From NCBI GenBank assembly GCA_049724395.1, contig JAUGWO010000075.1:34412-98411 (forward strand): a stretch of DNA of 64,000 nt, in the 5' to 3' direction. Under the pieces are notes generated by a model. It had not been told where the DNA came from. It did not search any database and worked only from the letters and a program-made list of their open reading frames with translations. This DNA is from Spongospora subterranea f. sp. subterranea (taxonomy: Eukaryota; Endomyxa: Phytomyxea; Phytomyxea; Plasmodiophorida). Of the stretch, positions 1-15,342 are shown piece after piece. The position numbers were made by a program, and so were the translations under genes. Each line of letters begins with the position of its first letter. The first letter of the stretch is position 1.

Positions 1-190
1 CATATTTCCTGGAGTGTATCTTCTGTATACAGCACGGGGGGTGCAGTGCGGCATTGAGTACCAGTGTACACAATGGGTCAATTCGATGACCAAGTTGCGC
101 AGTCGGGTTGAGTGATCTGCGCAACTCCCCTTCCGCACTTCACTTTTGCCATTTTTTTTTTCATTCCAATTTTGAAGCCGCATTTTCCAT
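1..190. promoter_or_regulatory. Upstream region of the phospholipase gene
   Basis: This short stretch precedes the first ATG of the phospholipase gene. It contains a pyrimidine-rich tract with a run of T near 152-163, shortly before the start codon. No other gene or clear promoter element is visible. Its role as promoter and 5' leader is inferred from position only. Confidence 0.3.
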
Positions 191-3100
191 ATGCGCTCGC
201 CGTCCAGCGTCGATGAAGTCATTCCGCCTACAGCATCTAGACGCCTCTTGCCGTTATCTCTTCTAGTTTTTCTGATCGCCTCTATTCTTGCAATATGCTG
301 GTCTGGTTTGTAATTAATACGAACTTGACCGCAATTTTTCTATTGGTTCATTACTCAAATTCTAAATATCCTTTAAATGAGTTGATTTTTGTTTTATATT
401 GCTCTGAAGTCTTGATCTTACAGGATTATCAAATTGTGTAGTTGGTTCTTCTAATGTTAACTAAATCCACAATATGGAACACCATGTCTATAGTTCAATC
501 GCATTGCTTTATCGCTATAGTATTTATTACATTTGTTTTTTCGTTAGTGATGTATTATTGCCCTGGTGCTATAGTCCTTTATAGATGCTGTAGTGGCTAG
601 AGTCCTTATTGCTGTTGCCCCATTGCTGTAGGAAAGAGCAGTCCATTCTGAATTGGGCCACAGCAACTTTCGATATTCAGGTTCAACTAGAGCTACAATG
701 GGGCCAAATCATTCTGGTCGTTTTGGTCTCCAGCGCGGCTATGTCATATACAGCCGCCCGCCTCTGGGTGCAAAAAGCGCTGCACCCACGACGCACCGGT
801 GGCAACGTTGAAATCACTACCGCGACGGCCGAATTTTTTGACAAGCTCGCTGTTACTGATGTAATTTCGCTCATTATTTCAATATGCTGTAGAATTTACT
901 AAATCGTCCACTCAAGGATCGCAGCGTTGCTGACGATTTTCAGCGAATGGAGAGAATATCCCGACTGCCAGAGCACCGCGATCAGATTGAGACTAGCTTG
1001 ATCGCCATGACACCTGAGTCGCGTGTATTCGCTTCTTTCGCTCGTATTTCGACCCAAATCAGTGTCGAAGAGTTTCATGAACTGTATTCGGAGTATATCG
1101 AGTGGATCCATCTTGACTGTGGCGAGATAGTACGTCAGCCATTTTGCTCATTTGCTCTCTCCGCTTGTTCATTGTGTTTCAGCTTTACCGACGCGGCGAT
1201 ATCCTGGGGGATAATGGAATGTATATGGTGATTGAGGGTGATATATCGGTCCTGTTTGCACAATACCTGATGGAGCTAACCTGTTTGTGATAGGCTCTGT
1301 ATCATCTTATCGAGAGAACACGTCGACACCATTTCAAAGGTTCCAGTCGGGTGATCTGGTCGGCGATTTGTCCATGCTCTCAAACTGTCCCAGATTTGCC
1401 ACTACAAAGGCCGACAACAAAGGTAGAAACCAAGGTGTCGGTTTCCGCTGTGTTAATTATATCGCCTGTAGTCGAACTTATCCACATATCCCGTCGAATG
1501 TTCTTGGCTCTTGTCCGCCAACATCCTGCATGGGTCCTGTCATTTATCAGAACATCAGTCTCCCGTAATTGGTATATTGCAGAGTTCGTGTTGCGTGATT
1601 TTCTTCAGATACCAGATGGGGGAATCCGTCAGGTTTATTCATTCCTACATCTACACGCATTCGCTTTGGTTGTTAACCAAAATTCAGGATCGCGTTTCCG
1701 CTTTTTTTGCACCCAATTCACCTGGCGCGGAACTATTTGAAAAACTCGATTCATCATTCGAATCGCTGGAACTCTCATCAGGGCAACTCGTTTACGATCC
1801 GTCAACTACGAAACGGTTCATCTACGTTTTGAAAAAGGGGCGTGTCTGCTTAACACCGCGCCCTTTGATTAGCGATGGTCGTGCCGGTATGTATCGCCTG
1901 AGTCTTCAAGTCGCAAACAGTAAATAGTTCGACGCAACATTCAGGTGTGGAATCGTACTCTCCCCATCAATCAGTTGAGATTGGGGTCGGGTCGGTTTTT
2001 GGTGGAGCGTCTTTCGTGACCAGCTGTAGCCACCAAGAATCGGCACGATGTTTGACCCCATGTAGCGTCGCTCTTATCTCAGCTTCGTGTTTTATGTGCG
2101 TACCTTCTGTATTTAACGGTTTTGGCACTCAAATTTTTGCTACGTGCATTTAGCACTATTCTTTGTTAATATTTATGCATTTTCAAATATCAGCGGTTCA
2201 GGTCTGGCCCCGATGCTGGGATTGTTGACTTGCTGATGTCGATTTGTGAGGACCTCATCTGCCCAGTTTTACGCCAGTTCGAAGAGTTGACATTCGAACG
2301 TCATTGGTAAGTGCTTAAATCGTCAGGGTTGAATCTTTCTCCTCTCTGCGTGCTTAGTTTGTGTGGATCCTTTATATCTATGTAATTCGCTTTTAATGCA
2401 TTTCTGGATTAGGGTGCCTGCTGGGAAGTTGTTATTCAAATCAGGCGACCCGGCAGATGAATGCTACATCCTCGTTAGCGGCCGATTGCGAATATTTTCG
2501 TTGCGTCCTGACGGCACCCCGAAAACATTGCTTGAAGCGGTGCGAGGAGAATCTGTCGGCGAGCTCACTCTTCTTTCTGGTGATGAAACACACAGTAAGA
2601 TGATCATCCGCTTTGGTCCTGCAGGTGTTTTACACTCGGATTTCTAGGTTTTAACTGCATTTCCGTTCGCGATTGTGAAATCGTTCGCATTCCACTACAA
2701 GCGTTTATCGATCTTCAAGTGCGCTATCCACACTGCTTGAAGCGATTTACCACTATCATCGGTACGGGACCAGATAATAATTTTCTTCTCCTTTGGAATG
2801 TCACGATTTAATGTTTGTACAGCCCGGCGACTACGAGAAGTCAGTAAGACATCATCAGCTCATGGCGCCTCCTTTGCGAAGATCTCCACCATTGCAGTAA
2901 TTGCATCAAACGCATTGCCACATATTGTGAATAATGTGTGTGCGCGTGTAGATAATGCCGACTGGGCCCGATGTCGCCATTAATGCATTTGTTGACCGCC
3001 TTGCCGAGTCGCTTCGTTTCTACGGATCAACGTTGCATGTAAACCGCGAAATGATGTTCGAAAAGGCTGCTGAAAATGGTCATGTTGACAGTGGAACGAA

Positions 3101-5462
3101 TCTTGATAATGATGAACGTACGTTTTTCTGCTCATTACCGCATTATATTTTCGTTATGTGCTTTTTGTCGCAGGGCTTCTTCGAGCCCGGGTCACACACG
3201 CTTTAAATGATCTGGAAGAAACCAACGACGTCCTCATCTTTTCGCTTCCAAACTCCCTATCAACTTCATGGTCGAGATGTTTTGTACGGCAGGCCGACCA
3301 TATTTTATTAGTTGGAGATGCGACGGCATCGCCGATCGTTGGCGATCGCGAGCAGGCACTTCTGTGGAACACGGGCGATCAGAACATCGCCAATCGTGAT
3401 CTTGTCCTTCTGCATAACGATGACGTAAAACTGTATGTGTCTTGAATAAGGGCTCCATACGAAGATTTTCATCTTCAAATAGTCCTGAAGGGACTCGATT
3501 CTGGTTCGAAGGACGTCAAGTAAACTCCCACCATCATATTCGCAAAAACACGTCAACTGACTATGGGCGATTGGCGAGACGCCTTTCTGGTCGAGCGGTC
3601 GGACTGGTTCTAGGTGGTGGTGGAGCGCGTGGACTATCTCATATGGGAACCATGCTGGTAATTCACTTTGTTCAGCGGTTATCATCACGTGTTTTGTCTG
3701 TTGAATGTGCTTTGCTGTAAACAATGGGATGTTTCGGGCATTTAAGCGCTTCAATTTTTGGTCTTTGCTAAGCGCATGGAATACGCAGGCGCTGCACGAA
3801 TTACATGTCCCAGTGGATATAATCGGTGGAACCTCTCAAGGCGCCTTCATGGCTGGATTGTTCGCTATGCACGGCCAGATCGCCATGGAACAAGAGGTTG
3901 CTGTTGTTTGTTTCAGTAATCACTACACCTTATTATGCCGCTCGATGATTAGGTTAAAAGATTCGCCGCTCGTATGGGCAACGTCATGGAACTGCTTAAA
4001 GATGCCACTTTTCCAATCATGTCGTATTTCTCCGGCAAAAAGGTATGTACCATGGGATGGGGAATAGTGCCCCGATTAACCCTTTTTTTGACGAAGTTTA
4101 GTGCTGCTATACATGATTTCTTCAGGGAAACAAGAATAGAGGTATTTGCATCGGCTCAATAGCGTCCAGCCCTTTACTGAGGTTGCTGTAGGATCTCTGG
4201 GTAAGAATTACATTTTGGCCGATATCATCTGAAATGGCACAGCTTGTTTGACCTGGGTGTGTTTGTTTTGCCATTCACTGGTTTGATACTAGACCTCGTC
4301 AATCAAGTGGTCAACTGTGACCCTGTTTCCCTCGCTTAGTCTGACATATTGAACTATCAGATTCCGTATTTTTGTGTCACGACGAACCTGACTGAATCAG
4401 ATATCAAGACTCATGTTTCCGGTATATGTATATTTCTTGTTCAAAAAACACATTGCCGATATCGTCTACCAGGTTTGCTTTGGACCGCGGTTCGGTCCAG
4501 TATGACTGTGATCGAATATTTGCCTCCGATGTATGTAGATGGTGCTATCCTAATTGAGTACGTCACTATTGCATTCAAGAACCCCGATCTTTCCGCTCAT
4601 TTATATATGTAATTGTAGTGGGGGATATGTCGATAATCTGCCTGTAGATATCATGCGGGATAGGTTCAGCCCCAATATTGTGATCGGCGTTGACGTCGAG
4701 AACAAGGCCACCGCCTTCCGTAACATCCACGATTTTGGCAATTCGCTGTCGGGATGGTGGCTGTTATGGCTCAAGGTTAAAGATTATTTCATTTCTGCAC
4801 TTGGGCAATGATCGATGGCTTTGCTTTCCGATTTGTTTTGTCCAAATGTTCTGGAATCAGCTTCGCAACGCCTTTGTTGACAGAAATTGATATTGCGTTC
4901 AGATTGTGCGAATGTTCAATCCCTGGGCGAATCATCCCAAGGTGCCAAAATTTTCCGATATAGTTCTGGCCCTTAGCTACATCAACAACTCACGCAACGT
5001 TCGCTCTTTTTTGAACGATAAGGTCTACACCTGAAACCATCCTCGTAGATTATTGTTAATATTCGTTTCCGGTTAGTTGGTCGACGTTTACATCAGACCC
5101 GAGCTAGGATCGGTTTTACTTCTTGACTATCACAAATATGAGGAAATTCGAAATCTTGGCTTTCGACAGGCTCGTCTCATTGTAGGCACGATGGGTGATA
5201 GAAAATCGCAGGTATTTCAGGTGTTTCAAATATGTGATGTCATCTTTGCCAAACAAAGATGGCGCCCCAGGCCACTCTAATTCTAGCTCTTCGTAGGTTG
5301 TTATCGGACGTGCGGGGCAGAGCTTTGTCAGATGTGATTGATCGCCAAATGCACAGCGATGCAGATTTGACTTCGCTGACATTAACACCAAAGGGCTCGA
5401 TGCCCCGTCAACATTCGGTTCCGACCTTACTTGAAGCGGATATATTTATTCTGCAAAATTAG
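191..5462 (+). CDS. Neuropathy-target-esterase-like patatin phospholipase (PNPLA6/7, NTE1 family)
   Basis: A multi-exon gene read in order along the family plan. The first exon starts at the ATG at 191 and carries a hydrophobic anchor ([19 protein letters not shown]). The second has another hydrophobic stretch near 700-770. Three cyclic-nucleotide-binding-like units follow: about 1180-1400 ([20 protein letters not shown]), 1730-2100 and 2410-2760 ([20 protein letters not shown]). A linker at 2960-3420 ([24 protein letters not shown]) leads to the patatin domain, with oxyanion loop GGGGARG at about 3616, nucleophile elbow GGTSQGA at about 3825, and catalytic aspartate in [11 protein letters not shown]. 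The stretch [10 protein letters not shown] near 4746 is a hallmark of NTE proteins. The family deacylates phosphatidylcholine and lysophosphatidylcholine at the ER membrane. All catalytic residues are present, so it should be active. Stop is TAG at 5460-5462. Confidence 0.9.
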
Positions 5463-5927
5463 AGGTCGTCTTTCGCTTAGTTTCTTTTTCTATTGTATAA
5501 TATATAGAGTTTTCAAAGACAATACCTGTGTATTTTTGCAAATTAGGTCGTGAGGTCCTCGTATTCTTCACAATACGGGATTTAAAAAAGTCTCCACTAC
5601 TCCTATTATGCATCATTCAACCTGTGCAAGCCGTTAAATCGGACGCCTCCTTCCATCTACAGCGACGGCGATACACATTATAATGGTGAACCGGTTGTGA
5701 TGTGTAAGTCAGCTGAGACGTCCATCAACAGTCAAACACAGTCCGGCCCCAAACAAAATCACTTCCAATGCCGTTACGTCGTACATTACTACGTTGGTAA
5801 ATGAGTCACAAAATCCTACATAAAATAACAATAATACTTGACTCACCACATCATTATTCAGTTGTTCTCTTAAGTTAACAGATCACTCCATCTGTCCAAT
5901 CCAAATTATTGGACACCTCATACAATC
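5463..5927. other. Intergenic region between phospholipase and SET gene
   Basis: No coding signal is seen here. The stretch is the 3' flank of the phospholipase gene and the presumed promoter and leader of the SET gene. The first 60 bases are AT-rich and could hold the polyadenylation site of the upstream gene. Confidence 0.4.
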
Positions 5928-8900
5928 ATGCCCAACAAACCGATCCGATCTCGCCGTCCAGTTCTGAATCGCAGCTCCCCGTTACGAACCGGTTCGGTGA
6001 CGGCTGTCGTCATCATGTTCATATCGCTGTACCTGTTGTCACGAGAGCTATTCCCGACGCCCCGCTTCCATACGACGGTTGATATTGACGCCCTGGTGCC
6101 GTCCTCTGTGCCCGCAATAGATCTAGAGATGCTCGCGGCCGCTCATCCTCATAACGCATCATTGCAGGCAGCGGTTCGGGTGACCCGTATGGCGGCATTC
6201 CATAAATGGCTAGGTGTCAATGAGGGTGTCAGATTAAGTGCATCATCGGTCGACCATAAAGGAATATACAGTCGTCGTCGATTACAGTCCGGTCATGTCA
6301 TTGCGCGTGTCCCTGTAACGCACATCCTGACTCTGCGAAACGTCCGTGAGTCCGTGGTGGGTCAGCGTCTGTCAAATATCGTTGGCCCCTCTCTGTCATT
6401 ACATGCAGAATTCGGTACCTTTTTAGCATTGGAGCGCAAGAATGTTTCATCATTTTGGGCACCGTATCTACGCGTTCTGCCGCAATCGTTCGATTTCATG
6501 CCAGTTTTAGCCGACGAGGCCGCTCTGGTCGCCCTGAACGGTACGTCAGCTCGGCAGTTGGTGGCGCAACGTCGCAGTGAGATCGATGGAGAATTCAGCC
6601 GTATTCGGCTTGTATTCCCGGGCCTGGCCGCTGAGGAGTTTCATTGGGGGGTGTTATGCTCTATGACAAGAGCAGCAGGAATTCGTATTGATGATGGCAC
6701 CACAACATCTGGTTTTGTCCCATTACTCAACGAATTTCGGTAAAACGACCACGACCTTTCCGCACGTGTTTTAATCCGGGGCATTGGCGACACGTTTTCC
6801 CGACACGTTTTTGCCATTACTTTTTGTTGTGCCTTTTACGACACGTCAAGTGGATTTGTTTTATTGTCGTTATCTCCGTTGAACACTCATTCAGTTGATT
6901 GTCTCTGTATTTTCTGAAAATATTGACTTTGATAATAATGTCTGTCTATTCAGTAATGGGGCAGGGCGCCAATCCAATGTTAAATCGAGATTCCGCGATG
7001 GGTTCTACGTGATCAGCACGACCACGACTGTGAGTGCCGGTGACGAATTGACCAGGTATTACGGGGAACGCCCTGCCCAGATCTTCTACAGCGACTATGG
7101 CGATGTACCGGCTGTCATCACATCATCCGATACGTTCAGGTTGGATTTCCCCCTGTTCAACTATTCGGTTCCGGCAATCTCTGACGCGGTCGGTTCCTGG
7201 CTTCGAACCTTTCTCCTGGGCTCTGATGTGAACTCCCGTTCCGGTAATTGGTTCTTTCACGTTGATTAGGATGTGGATTATGAAAGTTATTGCCATAGTG
7301 AGGGACTGTATATCATTTCTGAGGGTTCGCCATGCATCTCCTGAAGAATGGCGCGATCTGATATCAACCCAGACGGATCTGTTGCACGCTCAGTTCATCA
7401 GCAGTGCCAATGAAGCTCGAGCCTGGAATGCATTCAAACTCGCGTTGCAAGAGAAAATCGAAAATCTACGCTGCGACGCGGGAAATCAAACTGAAACGCC
7501 CGAAAACCGAGGGTTCTTCGTGGCGCAACGTCAAGCGCAACTGATGTGCGGTGTTGAAAAGCGGATAGCGCGATCGCTATTGTCGGCAATCAATGAGGGT
7601 CCATTGCCCGGTAGTGAGAAGTCAGACATTACGGTTGAGGTTATTCCAGACACCGGCGATGCGTTCGTCGACGCCCGAAAATGGCTGATCCAATCAGGCG
7701 CCGAACTCGACGCCGTCGATATCGTCCAGTACGACGGCGAGCACGGCTCATTCCGAGGGATGGAAGCCCGGCGATCCATCAAGAAGGACAGCCCACTTAT
7801 CACAGTACCATTGGCTGATTCGGTCACGTCCCTGTTGGCGGCCCGAGAATCGCTTGCCGGCAAGGAGGCCGCATCCAATAATATAACGCTGCAGGCGCAC
7901 ACCTTGATGGCGACATTCCTCATCGTCGAATCCAACAATCCGTCGTCGAAGTTTCGCTATTTTCAGAACATGTTCCCGGCGACGTTCGATTCGTTGCCCA
8001 TGTACTACCCTGACGAAGATATCGGCTTGTTGAATGGAACACGAGCCCTGACCATCCTGCGAACCAACAAAGCCGAACTGCGAACCGATTACGAGCTCGT
8101 GTGCAAGGCCGCTCCTGAAACCGTCGCCTCATACAACATCACATTCGACAAGTATCGGCGAGCGCGTCATTCTGTCGATTCGCGTAATTTTCTGTTCAAT
8201 CCTCGTGGTCAAGCGCGCCAACATATTATGGTCCCTTATGCCGATATGATGAATCATGGCCTCGAAGCCAATACCATTTGGAAATTCGCTACTGATTCCT
8301 GTACATTTATTGTAAGTCGACCATTGAATTGTGCTATGTGCTGTTCCATTTTTTCGCCGTCCGGTTCAAGAACAATTTTGTTTTCAGGTCGCCGCTAGTC
8401 GCGATATTGCCGTTGGTGAGACCATCATCACATCATATGGCGACAAATCCAATTCGGATCTGTTTATCGGATACGGTTTCACGTTGCCCAGAGAACCCAC
8501 ATGAGATGGCAACGCTGAGGTATGCGCGTTTGATAGTTTTGCCCTCACGACTCTAAACCGTTGCCGTCAATAGACTGAACAAGCACGTCATGTGCACAGT
8601 TCACAAAATATTCGGGTCATCATTCACGTCGGCCTGTTTCACCAAGTTCCGTAAACACTTTGTTGACGAGGTCGCAGTGCTACGCGCGATTATTGCTGGC
8701 GCCAAAGAAGGTCTGAGTCGGTTTGCTCAAACAATTGAGGAGGATGAGAAGCTGCTCGCTACAATGGGGCCGGTAAGCTGCCGAACGGCAGTAATGGCTG
8801 ACCTGCGAGTATTGACTCAGGTTTAGGCCGACGAACGTCGACGGAACTGCATTGTGGTCAGGCTGGGCGAGAAGCGAGTGCTTCGGTTCTGGCAGGAAGC

Positions 8901-9027
8901 CGCTGAGATCCTGCTGCAAGTTCAGCTTGGAGGGATGAATCGTGCACAAATTCCAGCCGAGTTCGATACGTATTTCTGGGATTTGGAATCCTCGGTCGAT
9001 GGTCGATATGCAACCTCAGCCACGTAG
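5928..9027 (+). CDS. Membrane-anchored protein with tandem SET domains (Rubisco-LSMT/SETD3-like lysine or histidine methyltransferase family)
   Basis: The ATG at 5928 opens a basic N-terminus followed by a signal-anchor segment (TAVVIMFISLYLLS), so the protein probably sits in the endomembrane system with its domains lumenal. A first LSMT-type SET domain spans about residues 85-330 (GVRLSASSVDHKGIYSRR; GDELTRYYG after an intron near 6742-6956). A likely intron near 7240-7322 leads to its helical substrate-binding part. A second SET domain starts near 7700 (VDIVQYDGEHGSFRGMEARR) with VPYADMMNHGLEANTIW at 8232 and VAASRDIAVGETIITSYG after an intron ending at 8387. A second helical domain ends in VVRLGEKRVLRFW and a TAG at 9025-9027. 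The first SET core reads PLLNEF and lacks the NH of the usual NHS/NHG motif, so it looks inactive; the second keeps it. An extra base in the CCC run at 8487-8489 breaks the frame: FTLP before it and ENPHEMATLR after it lie in different frames, yet together match the family. Confidence 0.72.
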
Positions 9028-9232
9028 AGCCGTATTTCAATATCCCAAAGGGACGCTATTTGCGTTTATTAAATATCTATTTAAGTACCCAAACTTCGTT
9101 AATATCATGTTCAGTTGCCGTATTTGAATAGGACGTGGTTTAAGATCGTTTGATCAACCCATTTTCTTTAAAATTAACCGCTTTATAGCGTGATGTTTAC
9201 TGAAATAGCAGAATGGAAGGGCATTTTACCAT
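9028..9232. other. Convergent 3' region between SET and peroxisomal bifunctional genes
   Basis: About 200 bases separate two converging genes. The stretch is AT-rich and carries no coding signal. It should hold both polyadenylation sites. Confidence 0.4.
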
Positions 9233-12165
<2,933 letters not shown>

Positions 12166-13225
12166 CCTGTTCGTCGTCAATCTAAAGTGATCTCAAGGGT
12201 CACTTGGTGTAACTTAACACGGGATTAACTGTGTAGTGTACAGTGTACGGAGAGATTAAGGGGGACGCACTCTATAGGCGGCCACTGGTGTACACTGGTG
12301 TAATGTAAATAGGGTCACGGTCGGGTGTGCTGGGGCCCAACCGATTTCTTTGATGGAAGAGGTGCATGGTAGACTGGTAGGGTGTGATATTCCAACCCTC
12401 AACATTTGCTTGCTTCAAATGGCGCCACACCCGATGAGGCAGGGGACTCTTTCTCTTACTTGTGGCGGCGGGCACTTTGTTTTTGTCGTGATAGAAAATG
12501 ATTGAAAGCGGTTTTGTATTGTAATGTAACCGATCAACATCACGGTCAAATTGACCCATTTTGATTGTTATTGACTGCAGCAATCGCCCCAGTTAAACCG
12601 GTACAGTAGCCAACCAAGGTGCCCATAACGACTGAACCAATAATGGCAAGCAAACAAAGTCTGTGTGATGAACAGCGAAAAGTATAGTTTTCTTAGTTCA
12701 GAAAGTTCGACAACGCCACAGTAGAAAGACGTGTGCCACAATCGTCTATTGATTCATATCACGTGGTAATCCCTAGCCTGAAACAGTGGTGGCAGTCCAA
12801 GATGGCGCATTCACAACATGAGTTATTCCTTGAGTATGATCTAGCAACATGATATCATGGGGATCAGCAGTACAATGTGGAATTGTTTGATGCCACAACA
12901 TGCTCCATATCCTTCACCCGTCGTTGACTCGCCTCACTGTATCCCGACAATGTGACGAAATTAGCGCCATTAAGGTGTGTCAATACTACAGAGATCGCCC
13001 CAGTTCACCTCGCATTGCCCGGCGTTATGAAAACAGCTGGACCAACACATGGGGTATTAATTAATCTATAATTGGCCATTGTCGTTGGCCGGTAACAGAT
13101 ATATTCGGCGTTACGGAGTTGCGCGTTGGACCGTCATCATCTCAGCGTTGTCGGTCAGCGGTCGTTTCCTGTTTCACCAATCGCTCAACAACACCACAGA
13201 ATTTCCAATACAAAATTCGTGTGTC
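12166..13225. other. Divergent intergenic region between bifunctional enzyme and THG1 genes
   Basis: About 1.06 kb lies between two divergent start codons and should hold both promoters. Short imperfect repeats of a gtgtacac/tggtgtac type occur near 12230-12300. A minus-strand open stretch at about 12545-12670 reads as hydrophobic residues (LLAIIGSVVMGTLVGYCTGL) and may be an exon of an unrecognised small membrane protein, but I could not extend it. Nothing else is supported. Confidence 0.35.
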
Positions 13226-14275
13226 ATGGCGAAGTCGCGCTTTGAATATGTTCGATCGTTCGAAATCGCCGACTCATTGTTGAAGAACGCCTGGATTGTT
13301 GTCCGCATAGACGGGCGTTCATTTCACAGGTCTGCACACTCGTCTGGCGTATGAGTTCTGTAAACCCTCTCAATTTCAGACACTTATGTTTTATTACGAT
13401 GTCCCGTATTGATTAGACCCTTCTGTCCACGCTGATCAGAACCGTTTCAGGTTCACGTCCGAGCACCAATTCCGAAAGCCCAATGACGATCGAGGCCTGA
13501 ACTTGATGAACAATTGCGCCATGGCCGTCATGCAGGACATGTCTGATATTGTGTTGGCCTATGGCCAATCCGATGAGTACTCGTTCATCATCGACCGGAA
13601 ATCGTCTCTGTATCGCCGTCGCTCGTCAAAGCTCATCTCCACGATCGTGTCGATGTTTTCGTCCAGGTTTGGCTAACTAATCAGTTCACTTGCCTATTCT
13701 CATCAGCGCGTTCGCAACTCCATCAGTTATGTGATGAAGTGGTCGGAACATTTCGGGAACTACCCATTGAAGTTTGCGCCATGTTTCGATGGGCGCGTGA
13801 TCCTGTATCCAACCGATGACAATGTCAAGGTCGGTCTCTGAAATCTTAAACTGCATCGTGCTCAGCGTTGGAGGTGCTCATATTTCTGTGGTAGGATTAT
13901 CTGAGATGGCGCCAGGCCGATTGCCATATTAACAACCTATATAATACAGCATTCTGGTCGTTGGTTCAGCAAGGCGGAAGGTCGAATATCGAAGCGGAAC
14001 AGGATCTTATGGGTAATCTTGTCCGTTCCACTTCAGTCGTCTATTTCTTCTGAGTCTTTACAACAGGCACCGATTCGTCAGACAAAAACGAGTTATTGTT
14101 CAGCCGATTTGGCATTAACTACAATAACGAGCCGGCAATGCATCGCAAGGGGTCGGTCCTAGTACGTTATGATCCTGAACGCCCCGACACCAAACGAACC
14201 AACCCGCAACTAACACACCTGGATCTAATCGGCAACGATTTCTGGTCCAAACTTTATCCAAATGTGATACGGTAA
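13226..14275 (+). CDS. THG1: tRNA-His guanylyltransferase
   Basis: The enzyme adds the extra G at position -1 of tRNA-His by 3'-5' polymerisation. The ATG at 13226 opens [19 protein letters not shown], the canonical Thg1 N-terminus. The metal-binding region [11 protein letters not shown] is completed across an intron by [19 protein letters not shown]. The signature [11 protein letters not shown] lies at about 13559. The intron at 13667-13726 (60 nt) joins MFSS to [10 protein letters not shown]. Two further introns surround [21 protein letters not shown], and the last exon reads [28 protein letters not shown]. The stop is TAA at 14273-14275. All splice joins keep the frame and the protein is full length for the family (roughly 260 residues). 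An in-frame upstream extension to 13079 exists (not starting with ATG) and could matter only if a mitochondrial form is made. Confidence 0.93.
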
Positions 14276-14369
14276 TACAATGGGCATTAGCAGAACCTGT
14301 TGGGGTGTTCCATGTAGATATTCGCCCATAAAGACCGTTTGAGGATCGTGTCGTCAATCGCCCTGACAA

Positions 14370-15342
14370 CTATAACTGTGCCCGCCCTGGCGCCTGTCCC
14401 AGTTTATTGGCCGTCATTCTGTTCGTATATCGATAGTTCATCCCCTCCCGCACCGCATCCCGACTCCCGACACTCTTCAGCCATCGTTGAACATGGTTGT
14501 ACTCGCTCATCGCCAGGAACTCTGCCACATCCCCGCCGCTCTCCAGATGTTTTATGGGCGGGTATATCGCCATATCGGCAATTGTGTATGAGTCGCCGGC
14601 CACGAATCGCTTCTCACTCATCCGCCGATCTAGCACGTCCAATATTCGTTTGGTTTCCATGGCGTATCGATCGATGGCATATCGAATCTTGACGGCCGCG
14701 TACTTGTAGAAATGCCAGAACGAGCCGAGCTGCGGTCCGATACCAATCTGCCAGAACAGCCAATTCATGCACTGTATGTGGTCATCGGGCGTATCGCCAA
14801 GGAACCGGTTCTCCCTTTGGGCCAGATACAGGAGGATCGACCCCGATTCGAACAGGCGTGCCGGCGGATGTGTGTTGTAATCGATCATGGCCGGGATCTT
14901 CCCGTTCGGGTTCAGACCGATAAACCCACTTGACAACTGATCGCCATGGAGAATATCAACGGCCCACGAATCGAATAACAGCCCCAATTCCGCCAATACT
15001 GAAAGGGCGACGTCAAAGATTTCATCGTGAGATCGAGCACCCGATTTACTGACAGATCGTGACCTTTTTTCCATTGGGCGTCGCGTTGGAAAATAGATGT
15101 AGTTCACGATTACCGCCAGGCAGATGCAATGTTGTTCGTGGGGCGGCGCTCGGTCGGTTCTCAATCGTGAGGCCGTGTTGAGATGGCGAAGGTGACCAGA
15201 CCTTTGGCACTTGATACTCGGTTTGCGACTGGTTTTCACGACCCAATCCGCCATCAACGTTCGCCGTTCTGGAGAGGGCCGTTGTTGCCGTTCGCCCCAT
15301 AATTGATTTGCCGACCAGTTTATGCAATTGAATGGTCATCAT
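14370..15342 (-). CDS. Glutathione-dependent disulfide-bond oxidoreductase-like GST (YghU type)
   Basis: The protein resembles bacterial YghU/YfcG, the nu-class glutathione transferases that reduce disulfides and organic peroxides. The first exon runs from the ATG at 15342 (or the in-frame ATG at 15300) and ends with LHLFSNATPNGKKVTI, the start of the thioredoxin fold. An intron at 14999-15053 (55 nt) joins to LLAELGLLFDSWAVDI. Family hallmarks follow: GDQLSSGFIGLNPNGKIPAM, FESGSILLYLA (glutathione contact region), MNWLFWQIGIGPQLG, and FVAGDSYTIADMAIYP in the helical domain. The stop is TAG at 14370-14372. It converges with THG1 (94 bp apart). YghU-type genes are common in bacteria and scattered in fungi and protists, so an old transfer is possible, but the intron shows it is now an ordinary nuclear gene. 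Confidence 0.88.

Noticed and set aside
13079-13225. N-terminally extended THG1
   Set aside because: The canonical Thg1 start MAKSRFEYV lies at 13226. The extension is not conserved in the family and does not begin with ATG, though a mitochondrial form cannot be fully excluded.
14115-14369. Minus-strand open frame over the end of THG1
   Set aside because: It is the mirror of the last THG1 exon and shows no family features.
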